From: UBA3871 sp041797745
Lineage (GTDB): Bacteria > Bacillota > Clostridia > Peptostreptococcales > Anaerovoracaceae
Assembly (NCBI GenBank): GCA_041797745.1
Contig: JBHBZU010000003.1
Span: forward strand, 1-54,136
Length of the DNA stretch: 54,136 bases
Direction of reading: 5' to 3'
The translations under genes and the position numbers were made by a program. Positions 39,714 to 49,012 of this stretch are shown in pieces (the stretch's first letter is position 1; each line of letters opens with the position of its first letter). The notes beneath the pieces are model-generated. The model was given only the letters and a program-made list of their open reading frames with translations, was not told the DNA's origin and made no database searches.

Positions 39714-41000
39714 CTACATCCTTTTCTTCATTTTGCAAATGAAAAAGCCATCCGTTTCATTCACATTCGGAAGTAACTGAACCATATCCTCTTTTTCAAA
39801 ATCAGGGTTATTGCTTAAAAATTCCCCTACTACCCTTTGATTTTCATTTGGATTGATGGTACACGTGCTGTAAACCAGCACACCCCCATCCTTTACATAT
39901 TTTGAAGCAGCTGTTAAAATCTGAAGCTGTTTCTCCGGTAGGCTGTCCATTTCAGCAGTCTTCCGCTTGTATTTAATTTCAGGCTTTCTCCTGATAACTC
40001 CCAGTCCCGAGCAAGGTACATCGGCTAAAACTCTGTCTGCCTTACCAATTCGTTCCTCGTCCACTCTGGTAGCGTCCCATGCCTTAGTTTCCACAATATT
40101 TATTCCCAAACGTCCGGCTTCGCTGCCTATGATACCCAGCTTTCTAGGGTACACATCCGTAGAAATAATGCGCCCTCGATTTTTCATACGTTCAGCCATT
40201 GCAAAGGTCTTTCCTCCGGGAGCCGCACAGACATCCATAATACATTCATCCGGTTGAGGATCCATTACTGCTGCAACCATCATGGAAGATTCATCCTGAA
40301 CGGAAAACAAGCCCTGACGGAAAAGTTCCGACTCAAGAAGCTGTCCCCCCGCAGAAACATAAAGGGCATATTCATAAAGAGCACCTGCTCTCGCCTCAAT
40401 ACCTTTTTTTTCCAAAAGTTCTTTAAGCTCGTTCTTTCCGATTTTTAATTGATTTGTTCTTATGGTAAGAGGAGGGGTACCGTTACCGGCAATGAGCAAT
40501 TCTTCAACAAAATTTTCAGGATATTGCGAAAGCCAAAGCTCAATAATCCAAGGCTCATAGGAATACTTCACCGAAAGATATTTTAACGGCTCCTTTTCCC
40601 TGTCAGGAAGCACTATACTGTCCTTTTTCCGTAGATATGCCCGAAGTACCGCATTGATAAATTTTTCTCTGCCCCTGCAATATTTTTTTGCAAGCACTAC
40701 ACTTTCATTTACCGCCGCATATTCGGGTACCGAATCCATAAACCCCAGCTGATAGATTCCCATGCGAAGAATAATTAAATCTTTCGTTTTCACTTTCTCT
40801 ATGCCGCTGGCAACTAGGCTGTTTATTATATAGTCAATATAAAGCTTATTTTCTAAAACTCCATAAACCAGTTCTCTTACAAAAGCGGGAGAATTGGGTT
40901 TCCCCATAATAATCTGATGATTTAATGCTATATTCGAGTAAGACTGCTTGGTTTCCACATCATGTAAGGTAGCAAAGGCTGTCTTTCTGTTTGCATCCAT
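39714..41000 (-). CDS. rsmB: 16S rRNA (cytosine967-C5)-methyltransferase
   Basis: RsmB/Sun (428 residues) methylates C967 of 16S rRNA. The N-terminal NusB-like helical domain spans residues ~1-130; the methyltransferase domain has the SAM motif DVCAAPGGKTFAMAERM, the motif IV Pro-Cys in ADVPCSGLG and the catalytic Cys in VYSTCTINPNENQ. It lies between fmt and stp, a standard Firmicute arrangement (fmt-rsmB-prpC-prkC). Confidence 0.96.
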   Translation of the reverse strand: MDANRKTAFATLHDVETKQSYSNIALNHQIIMGKPNSPAFVRELVYGVLENKLYIDYIINSLVASGIEKVKTKDLIILRMGIYQLGFMDSVPEYAAVNESVVLAKKYCRGREKFINAVLRAYLRKKDSIVLPDREKEPLKYLSVKYSYEPWIIELWLSQYPENFVEELLIAGNGTPPLTIRTNQLKIGKNELKELLEKKGIEARAGALYEYALYVSAGGQLLESELFRQGLFSVQDESSMMVAAVMDPQPDECIMDVCAAPGGKTFAMAERMKNRGRIISTDVYPRKLGIIGSEAGRLGINIVETKAWDATRVDEERIGKADRVLADVPCSGLGVIRRKPEIKYKRKTAEMDSLPEKQLQILTAASKYVKDGGVLVYSTCTINPNENQRVVGEFLSNNPDFEKEDMVQLLPNVNETDGFFICKMKKRM

Positions 41001-41029
41001 GATTATCTCCTTTCAGAAGTTTAGGCTTT

Positions 41030-41953
41030 CTAAATTCCTAAAACTAATCCCTCTTCAATGGGTTTACCCCTGAGGTAATCCGCCACTGACATCTTTTTCT
41101 TTCCGGCAGCCTGAATTTCTTTAAGCACTAGGAGCTTTCCTCCCGCACTCACCAAAATCCCGTCTTTGTCTGCCTTAATAACTGTACCGTCGGTTGCTGT
41201 AGTCTGCTGCTGCAAAGCCTCTGCTGCCCATACTTTCAAAGTTTCGCCCTCAAGAAGAGTATATGCCCCATAATAGCCACGGATAAGTCTTTCAAGCTCT
41301 ACAGGGTCTTTAGAAAAATCCAATTTTCCGTCAGATTTAAAGAGCATTTTGGCATAACAGCTTTTACTGTCATCCTGTTTTTCCCATGTAGCAGTACCTG
41401 CTTCAATTTCAGGAAGAGTCTTAATAAGAAGCTCTGCCCCCATTGCAGCCAATTCATCATGCAAGGTTTCAAAGTTTTTTCGCTCTATAGGCGTGCTGAC
41501 CTTTGCTATCATATCGCCTGTATCAATCCCGTCAGCCATTTGCATAATGGTTATGCCTGTTTCCTTTTCACCCTCCATAATAACTCTCTGGATAGGTGCC
41601 GCCCCCCTATATTTAGGAAGAAGAGAGGCATGTATGTTGATACATCCGAATTTTGCTATTTCCAGAACTTCTTTGGAAACTATCTGTCCATAAGCTGCCA
41701 CAACTATAATATCCGGATTGATTGATTTCAGCTGATTCATTGCTTCAATATCAGAAGACAGCTTTTCCGGCTGAATCACCGAAATATCATGTTTTAAGGC
41801 TACCTCTTTTACAGGAGTCGGCTGGAGCTTTTTCCCTCTTCCTCTTTGAGAATCCGGCTGTGACACTACCAAAGCCACTTCATGTTCACTTTCTGTAAGA
41901 GCTTCTAAAGCTACTGCCGCAAAGCTCGGCGTTCCCATAAAAATAATTTTCAA
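41030..41953 (-). CDS. fmt: methionyl-tRNA formyltransferase
   Basis: Fmt (307 residues) formylates initiator Met-tRNA using 10-formyl-tetrahydrofolate. The N-terminal domain shows IIFMGTPSFAAVALEAL, the catalytic HASLLPKYRGAAPIQ (Asn/His/Asp triad region) and GITIMQMADGIDTGDMI; the C-terminal OB-like tRNA-binding domain begins near residue 205. It starts two bases after def ends; the pair adds and removes the formyl group of nascent proteins. Confidence 0.97.
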   Translation of the reverse strand: MKIIFMGTPSFAAVALEALTESEHEVALVVSQPDSQRGRGKKLQPTPVKEVALKHDISVIQPEKLSSDIEAMNQLKSINPDIIVVAAYGQIVSKEVLEIAKFGCINIHASLLPKYRGAAPIQRVIMEGEKETGITIMQMADGIDTGDMIAKVSTPIERKNFETLHDELAAMGAELLIKTLPEIEAGTATWEKQDDSKSCYAKMLFKSDGKLDFSKDPVELERLIRGYYGAYTLLEGETLKVWAAEALQQQTTATDGTVIKADKDGILVSAGGKLLVLKEIQAAGKKKMSVADYLRGKPIEEGLVLGI

Positions 41954-41955
41954 TC

Positions 41956-42432
41956 TTATTCCTCCTCAGAATCTTCCGCAGGATTCCAAACCTCTGTTGC
42001 TTTATCTGTGTAGAGAATACCATCCAGATGGTCATATTCATGACAAAGCACCACTGCTTTGAAGTCTTCCGCATCCACAGTGACAGGCTCACCGTTGTAG
42101 CCTAAACCCTCCATAATAATATGCATAGGTCTTTCTACTTCGCCTATCATCTCCGGTACGGAGAGGCAACCCTCATTACCTACTTGACTTCCCTCTGACA
42201 GCTTAATTTCAGGGTTTATCATATAAATAATTTCATCTTCTTGCGGCATGGCAATGAACATTCTCTTCAAGATTCCCACCTGCGATGCTGCAATTCCTAC
42301 ACCGTTTTGCTGTTGCATGGTTTCCAGCATATCATCCAATATGCCGCGGATACGGTCATCCACTTTCTCCACTACCCTGCACTTCTTTCTTAAAATAGGA
42401 TCTCCCTCTGTTACAATATTTCTTAATGCCAT
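41956..42432 (-). CDS. def: peptide deformylase
   Basis: A 158-residue metalloenzyme removing the N-formyl group from new proteins. All three motifs are present: GVGIAASQVG, EGCLSVP (metal Cys) and the HExxH variant CHEYDHLDGILY with both metal His residues. It is a type 1 deformylase by length. It is placed between priA and fmt with gaps of 17 and 2 bases. Confidence 0.97.
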   Translation of the reverse strand: MALRNIVTEGDPILRKKCRVVEKVDDRIRGILDDMLETMQQQNGVGIAASQVGILKRMFIAMPQEDEIIYMINPEIKLSEGSQVGNEGCLSVPEMIGEVERPMHIIMEGLGYNGEPVTVDAEDFKAVVLCHEYDHLDGILYTDKATEVWNPAEDSEEE

Positions 42433-42449
42433 TTTATTTTCCTTTCACC

Positions 42450-44477
42450 CTATATGAGACTGTATGGATTAAAATCCACAAGCATCATATAATCACTCTT
42501 CTTGTTTTTAGTAATCCTCTTTGAATCTATAACCCTTTGGCGAAGAGTTTTTACAAAGGCTGTATATGTGTTTCTCTCGCCTTTTGGAATTTTAATCAAT
42601 ATCTGATATCTGAATTTGCCCGCCTCCTGCTTAACAGGTGCGGCTTGTGGCTTAAACACGTTTTCCAACTGCTCCTTACTCATCATTTCAGATAGAAGTT
42701 GATAACCGCGAAGAGCCAGCTTTTCCACAAAATCTTCCCTCTCTCCTGTAAACATAATTTGCACTAAATCGCAATAAGGCGGATATTTCAAAAGTTTCCG
42801 CAGGCGAATTTCCTGATTGAAGAAAGCATTGTAATCCTGCTTTGCCGCCTGCTGTACCGCATAATGTTCGGGAGTGTAGGTCTGAATAACCACTTCTCCT
42901 CTGCTGTCTCCTCTACCGGCTCTGCCTGCCGCTTGCGTAATCAGTTGAAAAGTTCGCTCTGCGGAACGAAAATCCGGAATATTTAAGGACACATCTGCCG
43001 AAATTACACCCACAAGACCTACGTTTCTAAAATCCAGACCCTTGGCAACAAGTTGGGTACCTATCAGCACATTGGTCTTTCCCTTACAAAATTCTCCCAA
43101 GATACGTTCTACGCTTCCTTTAGTGCGTACAGTATCTAAATCGAGGCGACCCACCTTGGCATTTGGGAAAGTTTCGGCAATAAATTCTTCAACTTTTTCT
43201 GTTCCCGTACCGAAGTGTCTTATATATCTGCTGTTACATTCAGGGCAGTTGTCAGGTACCTTTGCAGTGCCTCCGCAATAGTGGCACACCGCGGTCTTGG
43301 CAGATTTGTGGTAGGTCATGGAAATGCCGCAATCCTTACATTTAAGCACATAGCCGCATTCTCTGCATGAGATAAAGGTGGAATAACCTCTTCTGTTTAG
43401 AAAGAGAATTACCTGTTCTCCCGCTTCCAAAGTTTTTTCAATCTTTAATGCAAGTTCTCTCGAGAGAATGGATTTGTTCCCTGCCAAAAGTTCCTCTCGC
43501 ATATCTTTCACCCTTACTCTTGGAAGAGGCACCTCATTGTAGCGTTGCTTCATTTCAAGGAGATGGTATAAACCATCCTTTGCTCTCTGATATGATGTGA
43601 CAGAGGGTGTGGCTGAACCTAATATGAGACTGCCTCCAAAGGCTTTTAACCTGCGTAATGCTATCTCCATAGTTTCGTATTTAGGTGCTTTGTCCGATTT
43701 GTAAGAGGTTTCATGCTCCTCGTCCATAATCACAAGCCCTATATTTTCAAGAGGCGCAAATACAGCCGAGCGGGCTCCTATTACTATCTTTGCCTGACCC
43801 TTTCGTATGCGCTGCCACTCATCGTATCTTTCACCCATGGAAAGCTTTGAGTGGAGAACCGCAATATTTTCACGTCCGAATCTTCCGAAGAATCGTTCGA
43901 TAATCTGTTTAGTCAGTGAGATTTCAGGAACCAGCATTATGGCTCCTTTGCCCGTCTCTAAGGCTTTGGCAATAGACCTCATGTACACTTCCGTCTTGCC
44001 TGATCCTGTCACGCCATGAAGAAGAAAAATCTCAGAACTTCCCCCGTAAATAGCTGTGTAAATCTTTGTAAGAGCATGGGTCTGTTCCTCTGTCAGCTTT
44101 TCAATCTTCTGAATGTCCGCCTTTGCTTCCTTTAAGGGCACCCTTTTCTTTCCTCTCTTTGAGGAACTTCCTGAGGGGGTAAAACACTCTATTGCATCTA
44201 TACTTCGGCAAAGGTATCTTTTCTTCATGAAAAGTGCAGTATCCATCATTTCTTCCGTGAGACTTATTTCTTCGTCTACCCTTAAAACAGTCTTAAGCCC
44301 ACTATGCTCTTCCTCCAAAACTTCTTTTGTGCTGACAACATATGCGCTCTTCTCACGATTGCCTCGCCCAAAGGGCACATAAACTTTAGCGCCAACCGAC
44401 ACCTGTTCATCGCAAATGTAAGTGTAGACACTGTCGGTATGATCTGTTTTATTGTCTATAATTACACCTGCGTACAT
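42450..44477 (-). CDS. priA: primosomal protein N' (PriA helicase)
   Basis: PriA (675 residues) restarts collapsed replication forks. The 3'-DNA-binding domain is N-terminal (VYTYICDEQVSVGAKVYVPFGRG); helicase motifs include HGVTGSGKTEVYM (Walker A), IMDEEHE (DEEH box) and LILGSATPSV. The zinc-binding insert has the paired Cys motifs CRECGYVLKCKDCGISM and CHYCGG...CPECNS. TQLVAKGLDF and QAAGRAGRG complete the C-terminal helicase part. At 675 residues it is on the short side of the family (about 730-800), with the shortening around residues 95-140 (a reduced winged-helix linker). Confidence 0.95.
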   Translation of the reverse strand: MYAGVIIDNKTDHTDSVYTYICDEQVSVGAKVYVPFGRGNREKSAYVVSTKEVLEEEHSGLKTVLRVDEEISLTEEMMDTALFMKKRYLCRSIDAIECFTPSGSSSKRGKKRVPLKEAKADIQKIEKLTEEQTHALTKIYTAIYGGSSEIFLLHGVTGSGKTEVYMRSIAKALETGKGAIMLVPEISLTKQIIERFFGRFGRENIAVLHSKLSMGERYDEWQRIRKGQAKIVIGARSAVFAPLENIGLVIMDEEHETSYKSDKAPKYETMEIALRRLKAFGGSLILGSATPSVTSYQRAKDGLYHLLEMKQRYNEVPLPRVRVKDMREELLAGNKSILSRELALKIEKTLEAGEQVILFLNRRGYSTFISCRECGYVLKCKDCGISMTYHKSAKTAVCHYCGGTAKVPDNCPECNSRYIRHFGTGTEKVEEFIAETFPNAKVGRLDLDTVRTKGSVERILGEFCKGKTNVLIGTQLVAKGLDFRNVGLVGVISADVSLNIPDFRSAERTFQLITQAAGRAGRGDSRGEVVIQTYTPEHYAVQQAAKQDYNAFFNQEIRLRKLLKYPPYCDLVQIMFTGEREDFVEKLALRGYQLLSEMMSKEQLENVFKPQAAPVKQEAGKFRYQILIKIPKGERNTYTAFVKTLRQRVIDSKRITKNKKSDYMMLVDFNPYSLI

Positions 44478-44504
44478 ATGTTGCTATTACCTCTATACTT
44501 AAAA

Positions 44505-45518
44505 TTACAGTATGAAAATATTGTTATCCATACATTCTTTAATCATGTCCTCCGGCCATACGGAAACTTGAACTTCACCGATATGCGCCTTGCGTAAGAA
44601 GAACATACATAATCTGCTCTGACCGATACCTCCGCCTACGGAGTATGGCAGCTCGTCATTTAAAATATCCTTGTGGAAAGGCAAGCCTTTTCTGTCTTCT
44701 GCCTTTGCCTGCTTTAATTGTCTAGCCATAGCCTCAGCGTCTACTCTGATTCCCATGGAAGATATTTCAAAGGAACGACCTAAAACTTCATTCCATAAAA
44801 TGATGTCTCCGTTTAATTCCCAATCGTCATAGTCAGGAGCTCTTCCATCGTGTTTTTCACCGGACTTTAAAACTCCGCCAATCTTCTTTATGAATACCGC
44901 ACGCTTTTCTTCAGCAATGAGGTCTTCTCTTTCTTTAGCCGTTTTGTCAGGCCATCTGTCTTCCAATTCTTGAGTAGTCACGAAAGTAATCTCGTTAGGA
45001 AGTTCTGTCTGAAGCCCTCTATAAAGTCTGTTCACGTAGTCCCCCAGATTTTTAACCGCATTGTATATAGTAACTACAGTCTCTTCCAAATATTCGTCTG
45101 TTCGTTGCTCTTTGGTAATGGTCTTTTCCCAGTCCCACTGGTCTACATAGATGGAATGAAGATTGTCAAGCTCTTCATCGCGTCTTATGGCGTTCATGTC
45201 CGTATAGATACCGTGACCTGCCGGAATCCTGTACTTTCCAAGAGCCATACGCTTCCACTTTGCTAAGGATTGAACAATTTCGACTTTTGCCTCATCCATA
45301 TCCATCAGCGTAAACTGAACAGTTCTTTCAACTCCGCTTAGGTTGTCGTTGAGACCGCTTGCAGGTTCCACAAACAAGGGTGCAGATACTCTGCGAAGCT
45401 GAAGTCCATAGGCTAATTCCTGCTGGAAGAAATCTTTAATTTTTTTGATAGCTCTCTGGCTTTCCATATAATCAATAACCGGTGTATAACCACCCTCTGG
45501 AATAATTAACTTTGACAT
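44505..45518 (-). CDS. asnA: aspartate-ammonia ligase (asparagine synthetase A)
   Basis: A 337-residue AMP-forming, ammonia-dependent asparagine synthetase with the class II aminoacyl-tRNA-synthetase fold. Family motifs: VSAPLFVEPASGLNDNLSG near residue 45, VYVDQWDWEKTI-like segment near 125 (SIYVDQWDWEK) and SVGGGIGQSRLCMFFL near 310. It is a metabolic gene placed at the head of the priA-def-fmt run, 70 bases after queH with no terminator between. Confidence 0.96.
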   Translation of the reverse strand: MSKLIIPEGGYTPVIDYMESQRAIKKIKDFFQQELAYGLQLRRVSAPLFVEPASGLNDNLSGVERTVQFTLMDMDEAKVEIVQSLAKWKRMALGKYRIPAGHGIYTDMNAIRRDEELDNLHSIYVDQWDWEKTITKEQRTDEYLEETVVTIYNAVKNLGDYVNRLYRGLQTELPNEITFVTTQELEDRWPDKTAKEREDLIAEEKRAVFIKKIGGVLKSGEKHDGRAPDYDDWELNGDIILWNEVLGRSFEISSMGIRVDAEAMARQLKQAKAEDRKGLPFHKDILNDELPYSVGGGIGQSRLCMFFLRKAHIGEVQVSVWPEDMIKECMDNNIFIL

Positions 45519-45588
45519 TTGTCTTCTCCTTTTCTAGTATCTATTTCTGTTTTTTAATTTTCTTTTTTAGATGTATTTTACTAAATAC

Positions 45589-46263
45589 CTACTTTTTCAT
45601 GTTCTGAAATCTTGCAAAATCGCAACCGCAAAAATGCTGTCTATAAAGGCCGTATTCCTTTGACATCTCTATGCTGCGTTGATAGCCTGATTTTTTCTTA
45701 AAATCTCTATCCAGCCATGAAATCCCGTATTTAAGAGCAAATTCCGTTCCAATCATAGTGATTAAGTCATAATTCTTGTATGGACTTACGGTGAGTGTAG
45801 TACCGAAAGTGTTAATTCCAAGCTCCACTGCCTTTTGTGCAGTTTTTTCAAGTCTTAACCTGAAACACTGCTCGCAGCGAAGTCCACCCTCTGCTTCACG
45901 CTCCAAGCCCTGAGCCACCTTAAAGAACGAATCGATGTCGTAATCCCCCTCTATAAAATTTATTTGAGCACCTGCTAAATTTTTAAGATTGTATTTTTCA
46001 ATAAACTCTTTCTGCACGCGCTTTCTATGCTGATACTCTTCATAATCCGTTATATTCGGATTGTAGAAAAAAACAGTTACATGGTACTGCCCCATAAGCC
46101 TCTCCAGTACAGCGGTGGAACAAGGTCCGCAACAAGAATGAAGAAGCAAAGGCTCCAAGTCCGTTTTTTTATCACAAATATCGCCGGTATAAAGGTTCAA
46201 GTCTCTGCTTTCACAGGCAAGAGTTCCCATTGGTTCTAATTTATCCGTATGATTAAATTTCAT
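45589..46263 (-). CDS. queH: epoxyqueuosine reductase QueH
   Basis: QueH (224 residues; former DUF208) is the cobalamin-independent epoxyqueuosine reductase that completes the queuosine tRNA modification. The Fe-S/catalytic cysteines are visible: LLLHSCCGPCSTAVL near residue 42, RCEQCFRLRLEKTA near 130 and the late GCDFARF. An N-terminal extension of ~35 residues precedes the first Cys motif. Its promoter lies 75 bases upstream and is probably the main promoter of the ten-gene run down to rpe. Confidence 0.92.
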   Translation of the reverse strand: MKFNHTDKLEPMGTLACESRDLNLYTGDICDKKTDLEPLLLHSCCGPCSTAVLERLMGQYHVTVFFYNPNITDYEEYQHRKRVQKEFIEKYNLKNLAGAQINFIEGDYDIDSFFKVAQGLEREAEGGLRCEQCFRLRLEKTAQKAVELGINTFGTTLTVSPYKNYDLITMIGTEFALKYGISWLDRDFKKKSGYQRSIEMSKEYGLYRQHFCGCDFARFQNMKK

Positions 46264-46315
46264 GCTTCTTACCTCGAATTTCTATAAACTGTTTCTGCAA
46301 AAGACAATACCTCTG

Positions 46316-46510
46316 CTATGATAAAATGCTGCCATAGATTATACCACAAATAGCCGTTTTTTTCAAAGACGGCAATGGAAAATTCATGGATTTTTCTTTA
46401 CTTTTTCTTTCAATCTTCTTCAAAGCAACAGGTTCTACCTTCACAATTATTCCCTCATCTGCCGCTTCCCTAAAATCATCAGAGCTACCATCCAATTTCG
46501 CATAAGTCAT
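46316..46510 (-). CDS. hypothetical 64-aa protein, doubtful
   Basis: The frame encodes MTYAKLDGSSDDFREAADEG followed by a Lys-rich middle and a hydrophobic end. AGGAAAG lies upstream of the ATG at an acceptable distance. However, its 3' third overlaps the near-consensus queH promoter, and no family is recognised. It may be a truncated remnant next to the orphan antitoxin gene. Confidence 0.28.
   Translation of the reverse strand: MTYAKLDGSSDDFREAADEGIIVKVEPVALKKIERKSKEKSMNFPLPSLKKTAICGIIYGSILS
46338..46366 (-). promoter_or_regulatory. SigA promoter of the queH-asnA-priA...rpe run
   Basis: On the minus strand: TTGAAA (46366-46361), 17-base spacer, TATAAT (46343-46338). No internal terminator is seen down to 35297, so this may drive ten genes. 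Confidence 0.82.
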
Positions 46511-46572
46511 TTTTGCACTTTCCTATCTAAAACACCTATCTAAAAATAAATTTCTTTTTTGTATTGCAATGA

Positions 46573-46601
46573 TTGACCAAATATATATTTTGTTATACAA
46601 T
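46573..46601 (+). promoter_or_regulatory. promoter of the RelB-like antitoxin gene
   Basis: TTGACC, a 17-base spacer and TACAAT, with a 36-base leader. TTGTAT (46559-46564) and ATACAA (46595-46600) form an inverted pair around the promoter that could serve autoregulation by the RHH protein. Confidence 0.75.
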
Positions 46602-46637
46602 ATCTTTGATTTTTACTGCTCCGGGAGGTAAACTAAA

Positions 46638-47060
46638 ATGGCTAAAACAGCTAATATAAACTTAAGAATTGACCCTAAAATCAAAGAACAGGCAGAAATA
46701 GTTTATGACAAACTGGGTCTTACACTTGCAGACGCTATAAATATATTCTTAAAAAAATCCATCACCGAGGACGGACTGCCCTTTGATTTAAAGAAAACCA
46801 GCTTACAGATAGAGCAGGAAATGATAGCAAAAGAAGCACGACTTGTTATGTACGGCTCCCTTGCCTCGCAAAATGCCGATTCTTTGAAAAATATGTTGGA
46901 AGATCAGGATATTTCCGCTTTAGAAAAGTTTGTAAAAGAGCTTCCCGCCGTTCAAACATCAGCTTCAGACAACGTAAGAAGTGAATCCCCTCTTCGCAGG
47001 TATACCGAAGATGTGGCACAAAAAAAAGAAGATGATTTCATCATCCTTTCTACCGATTGA
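46638..47060 (+). CDS. RelB/DinJ-family ribbon-helix-helix protein (orphan antitoxin)
   Basis: A 140-residue protein whose first ~55 residues are a RelB/DinJ RHH domain (AKTANINLRIDPKIKEQAEI, then LGLTLADAINIFLKKSI). The remaining ~85 residues form a long polar C-terminal extension (VKELPAVQTSASDNVRSESP region), longer than a typical antitoxin (80-100 total). GGGAGG precedes the ATG. The expected RelE/YafQ toxin is not found in the 400 bases downstream or upstream, so it is either an orphan antitoxin or a repurposed regulator. Confidence 0.82.
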   Translation: MAKTANINLRIDPKIKEQAEIVYDKLGLTLADAINIFLKKSITEDGLPFDLKKTSLQIEQEMIAKEARLVMYGSLASQNADSLKNMLEDQDISALEKFVKELPAVQTSASDNVRSESPLRRYTEDVAQKKEDDFIILSTD

Positions 47061-47216
47061 TTATATGTTGAATTTTTAATACTTATATCTGTTTTTCCAA
47101 CTATTTTTTCCTATAAGGATAGAAGATATGGCATAATTTAACCTTGAAAATTCAAGTGCTTTAAGCGCTTTGCAAGCTCCTTTTCTCCACCATTAAAGTT
47201 GTTTTAAACAAGTTCG

Positions 47217-47410
47217 AACCCACAGCAACACGTATTTTCCAAGGGTTACAGTGGGTTTTATCAACACTTTTTGTCCTATAAGCTTATTAACCTTATTTTC
47301 AAAAATAAACCGCTGCATACACTGAGTTCCCAATGTTTACAGCGGTTTTTTATTTTCTATCTATAACCTATAAACCTATAATTTTTACATCAGTTTATAT
47401 AGTTTGTATT
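47217..47410. repeat. intergenic repeat, copy B, with two related hairpins
   Basis: The gap 47061-47468 holds no gene. It contains two similar hairpin units, 47217-47258 (AACCCAC ... GTGGGTT) and 47307-47352 (AAACCGCTG ... CAGCGGTTT), each sharing GCA, ACAC, TTACAG and a T run, and between them a 28-base core (47259-47286) nearly identical to 3281-3307. CCTATA motifs follow, as in copy A. Confidence 0.6.
47307..47352. terminator. terminator-like hairpin downstream of the amino-acid ABC operon
   Basis: AAACCGCTG and CAGCGGTTT form a 9-bp stem, extended by ACA/TGT inside, with T runs on the + strand and an A run giving TATTTTTG on the minus strand. It can end both the transporter transcript (minus) and any antitoxin transcript (plus). 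Confidence 0.65.
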
Positions 47411-47468
47411 AGTTCAAACTTTCTACAATTATTGATTTAACAGTCGCCCAAACTCTTTAAGTGTGCAA

Positions 47469-49010
47469 TTACTCCACTTCTTTGATTCCTGACAGAATCT
47501 TTTCGTCAGAACGCTTTTTAGGGTCAAGCTCTCGTTCTACGCAGTTAACTACAGCAGTAAGAACTCCCTCTATTATGAAGTACATAACAGCTACGGCAAT
47601 CAAAGCGAAGAACGGGTCATAAGTACGGCTTCTTACCAAATCACCCATTTTAGTTAAATCCATAACAGCGATGTAACCAACGATAGAGGTTTCCTTAATT
47701 AAGGAAATCATATCGTTTTTATATATCGGCAAGAAATGTCTTGCTGCCTGAGGCAGAATAATCTTGAAGAAACTCTGCTTATCGCTGTAACCCAACGCAC
47801 GTGAAGCTTCATACTGTCCGTTAGGAATAGCATTGCAGCCCACGCAAAGCATGTCATACATGCCACATCCAAAGATGAGGGTAAAGCCTAAAATGGAAAT
47901 CCATGAAACATTTAAGTTGGAATCTGCAAAAACGATAAATGCTAAAATCATTAGGAATACTACTGTCGGTATACCGTCTATGAAGAAGCATATTATTTCA
48001 GTCAGCTTATTAGCCAGTCTGTTGCCCCTACGACATGTCATGAACATTATGAAACCTAGAAGTGTTCCGAATAAAAGGGAGCTTAAGGTAATGAAAAGTG
48101 TAGTTCCGATACCTGAAGCAAAAAGTTTCCAGCGATTATCCTTAATGAAAGTCTTATGGAAGCTGTGCTCCAATTTTTCTATAAAGCCTGTTTCCTCTTG
48201 GTTCGCGCCCTCTAAAACAAATACAACATCACATCTGTAATAAGGGTCGGAAAGTACGGAAGCCTCTGCACGCTCTTGGTCTACTACAATGTTCATTCCA
48301 AAATCGTACTTACCGGAAACGCAACCAGGAGCGATGGAATCAAACTCCATAGCCTGAAAATCCCACTTGTAGCCGTAGGCTGCACAGAAGTTCATCATAA
48401 ACTCTACATCATAACCCTCAAACTTACCGTTGCTCTCAAAGGAAAAAGGCTCATAGCCTCCCTCGATTGCAATAGATACGGTACCGTTTTCTCCTGTAGT
48501 TTCAGGTATGTTCTCTATCTTACAAACATTAGGGTCCCAGTTCTTTACCCAATAATCATATAGCTTGTCGAGCCAGCCGTCCGCTTTCTTTGTTTGAATA
48601 AATTCCTGAATTTGCTGGAAGAATTTGTCCTGATTGCTGTTGTTTCCTACGATAACGGCAAAATCCTTACTTCCCGGAGATTCTTCAAGTCTCACCAGTT
48701 CAGGATGTTCATATCTTTGAGCGTAAAAGCCTACTTCTTCAATAAGGTAAGCGTCTATTTTATTGGACTTTAAGGCAGGAATCATATCGTTCGGCATCTT
48801 GTAATAGAACCATTCCTCGCCTTTCATTTTGTCCTTAATAAGATCTTCGTAGAGCACACCTGTCTGCACGCCCACCTTTTTTTCATCTAAATCTTTGATA
48901 GTTTTAAGACCGTTTTTAGTCTCCACTGCAAAGGAGCTCACTGTACTCATAAGCAGCGAAAGCATAACCAAAGTTGAAATAATTATAGCTAATCTTCTAG
49001 TATTTTTCAT
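47469..49010 (-). CDS. amino-acid ABC transporter binding-protein/permease fusion
   Basis: A 513-residue fusion. After a signal sequence (IIISTLVMLSLLMSTVSSFA), residues ~35-165 look like lobe 2 of a polar amino-acid binding protein (TIKDLDEKKVGVQTGVLYED ... TKKADGWLDKLYDYWVKNW); residues ~175-270 look like lobe 1 (SIAIEGGYEPFSFESNGKFE, SGKYDFGMNIVVDQERAEA). In ordinary proteins lobe 1 comes first, so the order is swapped. The permease domain (~300-495) has six hydrophobic segments and the EAA-type loop EASRALGYSDKQSFFKIILPQAA. Import of glutamine or another polar amino acid is likely; specificity is unknown. ATG 49010 is set by GGAGG seven bases upstream, inside the end of the ATPase gene. 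Confidence 0.85.
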   Translation of the reverse strand: MKNTRRLAIIISTLVMLSLLMSTVSSFAVETKNGLKTIKDLDEKKVGVQTGVLYEDLIKDKMKGEEWFYYKMPNDMIPALKSNKIDAYLIEEVGFYAQRYEHPELVRLEESPGSKDFAVIVGNNSNQDKFFQQIQEFIQTKKADGWLDKLYDYWVKNWDPNVCKIENIPETTGENGTVSIAIEGGYEPFSFESNGKFEGYDVEFMMNFCAAYGYKWDFQAMEFDSIAPGCVSGKYDFGMNIVVDQERAEASVLSDPYYRCDVVFVLEGANQEETGFIEKLEHSFHKTFIKDNRWKLFASGIGTTLFITLSSLLFGTLLGFIMFMTCRRGNRLANKLTEIICFFIDGIPTVVFLMILAFIVFADSNLNVSWISILGFTLIFGCGMYDMLCVGCNAIPNGQYEASRALGYSDKQSFFKIILPQAARHFLPIYKNDMISLIKETSIVGYIAVMDLTKMGDLVRSRTYDPFFALIAVAVMYFIIEGVLTAVVNCVERELDPKKRSDEKILSGIKEVE

Positions 49011-49012
49011 GT

